6,399 nucleotides of DNA from Aquirhabdus sp. (GTDB lineage Bacteria > Pseudomonadota > Gammaproteobacteria > Pseudomonadales > Moraxellaceae), in contig JASLEL010000266.1 of assembly GCA_030151145.1 (NCBI GenBank), positions 1 to 6,399 on the forward strand, read 5' to 3'. Each line of letters opens with the position of its first letter. Position 1 is the first letter of the stretch. A program made the translations under genes and the position numbers. The notes under the pieces are model-generated. The model worked only from the letters and a program-made list of their open reading frames with translations. It was not told the origin of the DNA and searched no databases. This document shows, one piece after another, positions 6,112 through 6,399 of the stretch.

Positions 6112-6399
6112 ACGTGATTTTGTTGCAGCGGCTAGCACGTGACTGACTAAGCAAATCCGGAAATGGATGAATGAACTTCAGGACAACATGAATGATTTGA
6201 GATTTGGGTGTCGAGACTGAATGTCTGGTCAAGAATATGATTTTTGTTCCACGATCACCCCATCTATTGGCTGATCATTGTACCAGTAGTGCAAACTTGG
6301 CTGAAATCGGGGGTAGAGAGCTTTACCCCCGATCTGAATTCAAGGACAATAGCACTTTCCTTCTTATCCTTAGCACATTATTGCTGCAGGTGCCCGCCA
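6112..6399. other. Unassigned region upstream of metK, no gene recognised
   Basis: These 288 bases contain only very short reading frames in all six frames and no recognisable RNA gene. They hold a direct repeat ATGAATGA at 6167-6174 and 6188-6195, exactly 21 bases apart; a small inverted repeat AGAC-N5-GTCT at 6214-6226; and a strong hairpin at 6306-6333. At the right edge, minus-strand frames close at TAA 6378-6380 or 6370-6372, so a minus-strand gene could end here, with the hairpin downstream of it, but the visible codons are too few to identify anything. Confidence 0.5.
6306..6333. repeat. Perfect GC-rich hairpin without a T tract
   Basis: A perfect 10-base-pair stem pairs ATCGGGGGTA (6306-6315) with TACCCCCGAT (6324-6333). 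One G-T and one A-T pair inside extend it to 12 pairs around a 4-base loop GAGC. Short outer arms CTTG (6296-6299) and CAAG (6341-6344) could pair as well. Neither side is followed by a run of T, so it is not a standard intrinsic terminator. It could be a remnant or factor-assisted terminator of a minus-strand gene ending near 6370-6380, a repeated extragenic palindrome, or a structured leader element of metK. Confidence 0.6.

Noticed and set aside
6080..6120. Perfect plus-strand Shine-Dalgarno as evidence for a small antisense gene
   Set aside because: No ATG, GTG or TTG follows within the usual 4-12 bases; the GTG within the element itself gives only eight codons before a stop.
6214..6226. 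AGAC...GTCT inverted repeat as a MetJ operator (met box)
   Set aside because: Met boxes are tandem copies of the contiguous 8-base AGACGTCT; here the halves are split by five bases and there is no second copy.
6300..6399. Possible tRNA ending in CCA at the right edge
   Set aside because: No cloverleaf arms, T-loop or anticodon stem could be fitted; the CCA at the last bases is coincidence.

Overview
The window is a compact stretch of a bacterial chromosome carrying housekeeping genes. Protein sequence points to a gammaproteobacterium. MetK and the full-length, proofreading-type DNA polymerase I read like those of Pseudomonadales, and the short MetK C-terminus recalls Moraxellaceae (Acinetobacter relatives). 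That placement is my impression from remembered sequences, not a search. Base composition is close to half GC in the genes and more AT-rich between them. I see no transposase, integrase, CRISPR array, tRNA, rRNA or other sign of recent transfer.

Layout, left to right. (1) Positions 1-621, plus strand: the 3' end of moaD followed after 3 bases by moaE, the two subunits of molybdopterin synthase. (2) Positions 641-1216, minus strand and convergent with moaE: an NAD(P)H-dependent FMN reductase of the flavodoxin-like fold. (3) Positions 1217-1485: a divergent intergenic region with two inverted repeats and a good ribosome binding site at each end. (4) Positions 1486-4230, plus: polA with all three domains and all catalytic residues I could check. 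(5) Positions 4285-4836, plus: a small two-helix membrane protein with a YcxB-like C-terminal domain. (6) Positions 4858-4890: a strong bidirectional intrinsic terminator between two convergent genes. (7) Positions 4905-6065, minus: metK, S-adenosylmethionine synthetase. (8) Positions 6066-6399: the metK leader and upstream region, with no supportable gene but with a perfect hairpin, a direct repeat and an unusual leader sequence identical to the 16S rRNA 3' tail.

The genes do not form one pathway. MoaD and MoaE work together in molybdenum cofactor synthesis. PolA serves DNA repair and Okazaki fragment maturation, and MetK makes the cell's methyl donor. The reductase and the YcxB-like protein have no specific role I can assign. 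I did not find a convincing new biological system. The items most worth a second look are the anti-Shine-Dalgarno-like metK leader, the orphan hairpin at 6306-6333 and the inverted repeat upstream of the reductase.
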